Part shown: in pieces, positions 22,361 to 22,829 of the stretch | Layout of the letters: every line of letters starts with the position of its first letter | Position numbering within the stretch: the stretch's first letter is position 1 | Source of the DNA: Planctomycetales bacterium | GTDB lineage: Bacteria > Planctomycetota > SZUA-567 | Length of the DNA: 22,829 bases | Direction: 5' to 3' | NCBI GenBank assembly: GCA_025997475.1 | Contig: BNUQ01000030.1 | Span: 1-22,829 of the forward strand | The notes under the pieces: generated by a model | Told to the model about the DNA's origin: nothing | What the model saw: only the letters and a program-made list of their open reading frames with translations | Database searches by the model: none | Translations under genes and position numbers: made by a program

Positions 22361-22829
22361 TCACGTTGGCAACGGCAGTCGTTTCTTGATGGGAGAAACG
22401 ATGTCGAATTTTAGCGTCAGCAACGTTTTCAGGTCATCAGCAAAATCGCCCGCGGACAACCGAAAGAAAAATTCGCGCAGGGCACCTCGAAAGCCCAAAA
22501 ATTTCTCATAATAACGGTTATTCGTTACTTGCTGATACATAATCGGTGTTCGCCGGAACCGCGATATTTTCGCCGCGCAAACCCCAAACCTTGGTCGGGC
22601 GCGGATGGTGCGTCGGATGCACCGCGTCGAGATAAATGACCGGCGTTTCCGGCGCTTTATGCGCCAATAAATCCCTGATTTTCGACAAATTCGCGTTGCG
22701 CTTGCGGGTCGGCGTTGCCCGGCACCAAGACCGTGTGCTTATACACGAAGTCCAAACTGTGCAGTAAATCGCGCATTCCGCTGATGGAAAACTCGGCGTC
22801 AAATTTTTCGCGGCACCAATCAATCGCCG
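22361..22829 (-). pseudogene. IS630-family transposase remnant (5' part beyond the window)
   Basis: Three reading frames join into one transposase. From the right edge, frame one reads AIDWCREKFDAEFSISGMRD, then LLHSLDFVYKHTVLVPGNADP, and hits a stop at 22657-22659. Frame two, starting near 22680, reads KIRDLLAHKAPETP and IYLDAVHPTHHPRPTK with the first catalytic Asp, up to PANTD. At about 22540 this jumps to the C-terminal part in frame three: MYQQVTNNRYYEKFLGFRGA through DDLKTLLTLKFDIV, stop at 22361. The ~90-100 residues with the second Asp and the Glu are deleted. The first shift is at a run of four A residues. It is inactive as it stands; its upstream end is not in the window. Confidence 0.85.

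Overview
This window looks like a chromosomal segment of an uncultured, flagellated, Gram-negative-type bacterium, most likely a planctomycete or close relative. That is an inference from two signs: the flagellin N-terminus, and a response regulator whose N-terminal 'WIESEKA...DLG' domain I know mainly from planctomycetes. I could not run a search. Genes are GC-rich with strong third-position bias, while the spacers are AT-rich and packed with repeats.

Layout: the left edge carries the 5' part of a very long flagellin gene (minus strand, running off the window), then a gene-free stretch that contains a decayed IS5-type insertion sequence with intact 21-bp inverted ends. A membrane glycosyltransferase (+) and a 2-hydroxyacyl-CoA dehydratase/double-cubane-type Fe-S protein (-) follow. 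From 6.4 to 10.4 kb is a sulfur block on the plus strand: Rrf2 regulator with a palindromic operator candidate, a PP-loop tRNA-thiolase-like protein, a cystathionine gamma-synthase/lyase-type PLP enzyme and cysteine synthase, closed by a strong terminator. Next come a ChbG/YdjC deacetylase and, convergent to it, an exported PpiC/SurA-type prolyl isomerase. A receiver protein with Glu at the phospho-acceptor site, GlmS, guanylate kinase, an archaeal-type IMP cyclohydrolase (PurO, minus) and tRNA-Asp follow. The right third holds a GGDEF fragment, a YeaQ/GlsB membrane protein translationally coupled to a PHP phosphoesterase, ketol-acid reductoisomerase (IlvC), an agmatinase-family protein lacking two of six metal ligands, and a broken IS630-type transposase at the right edge.

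The most striking feature is between the genes. Almost every spacer holds a copy of a palindromic repeat whose arms are runs of 7-bp units (GAGTTGA, GTTGAAA, CTTTTAA, AACAATT and relatives) around a shared core (TGCGCTTCGCGC, then a TTAAAAATAAAA tract and a CTCCACT end). These repeats reach into genes: they supply the stop codon, and sometimes the last residues, of several proteins, and they abut start codons that lack a Shine-Dalgarno sequence. A second repeat family (CCCGTAGGG / GTCGGTAGAAAC) occurs in two long copies, one of them apparently sitting between heptamer arms. A 182-bp nested palindrome follows the tRNA gene. Together with two dead insertion sequences this indicates a genome heavily colonised by non-autonomous repeats.
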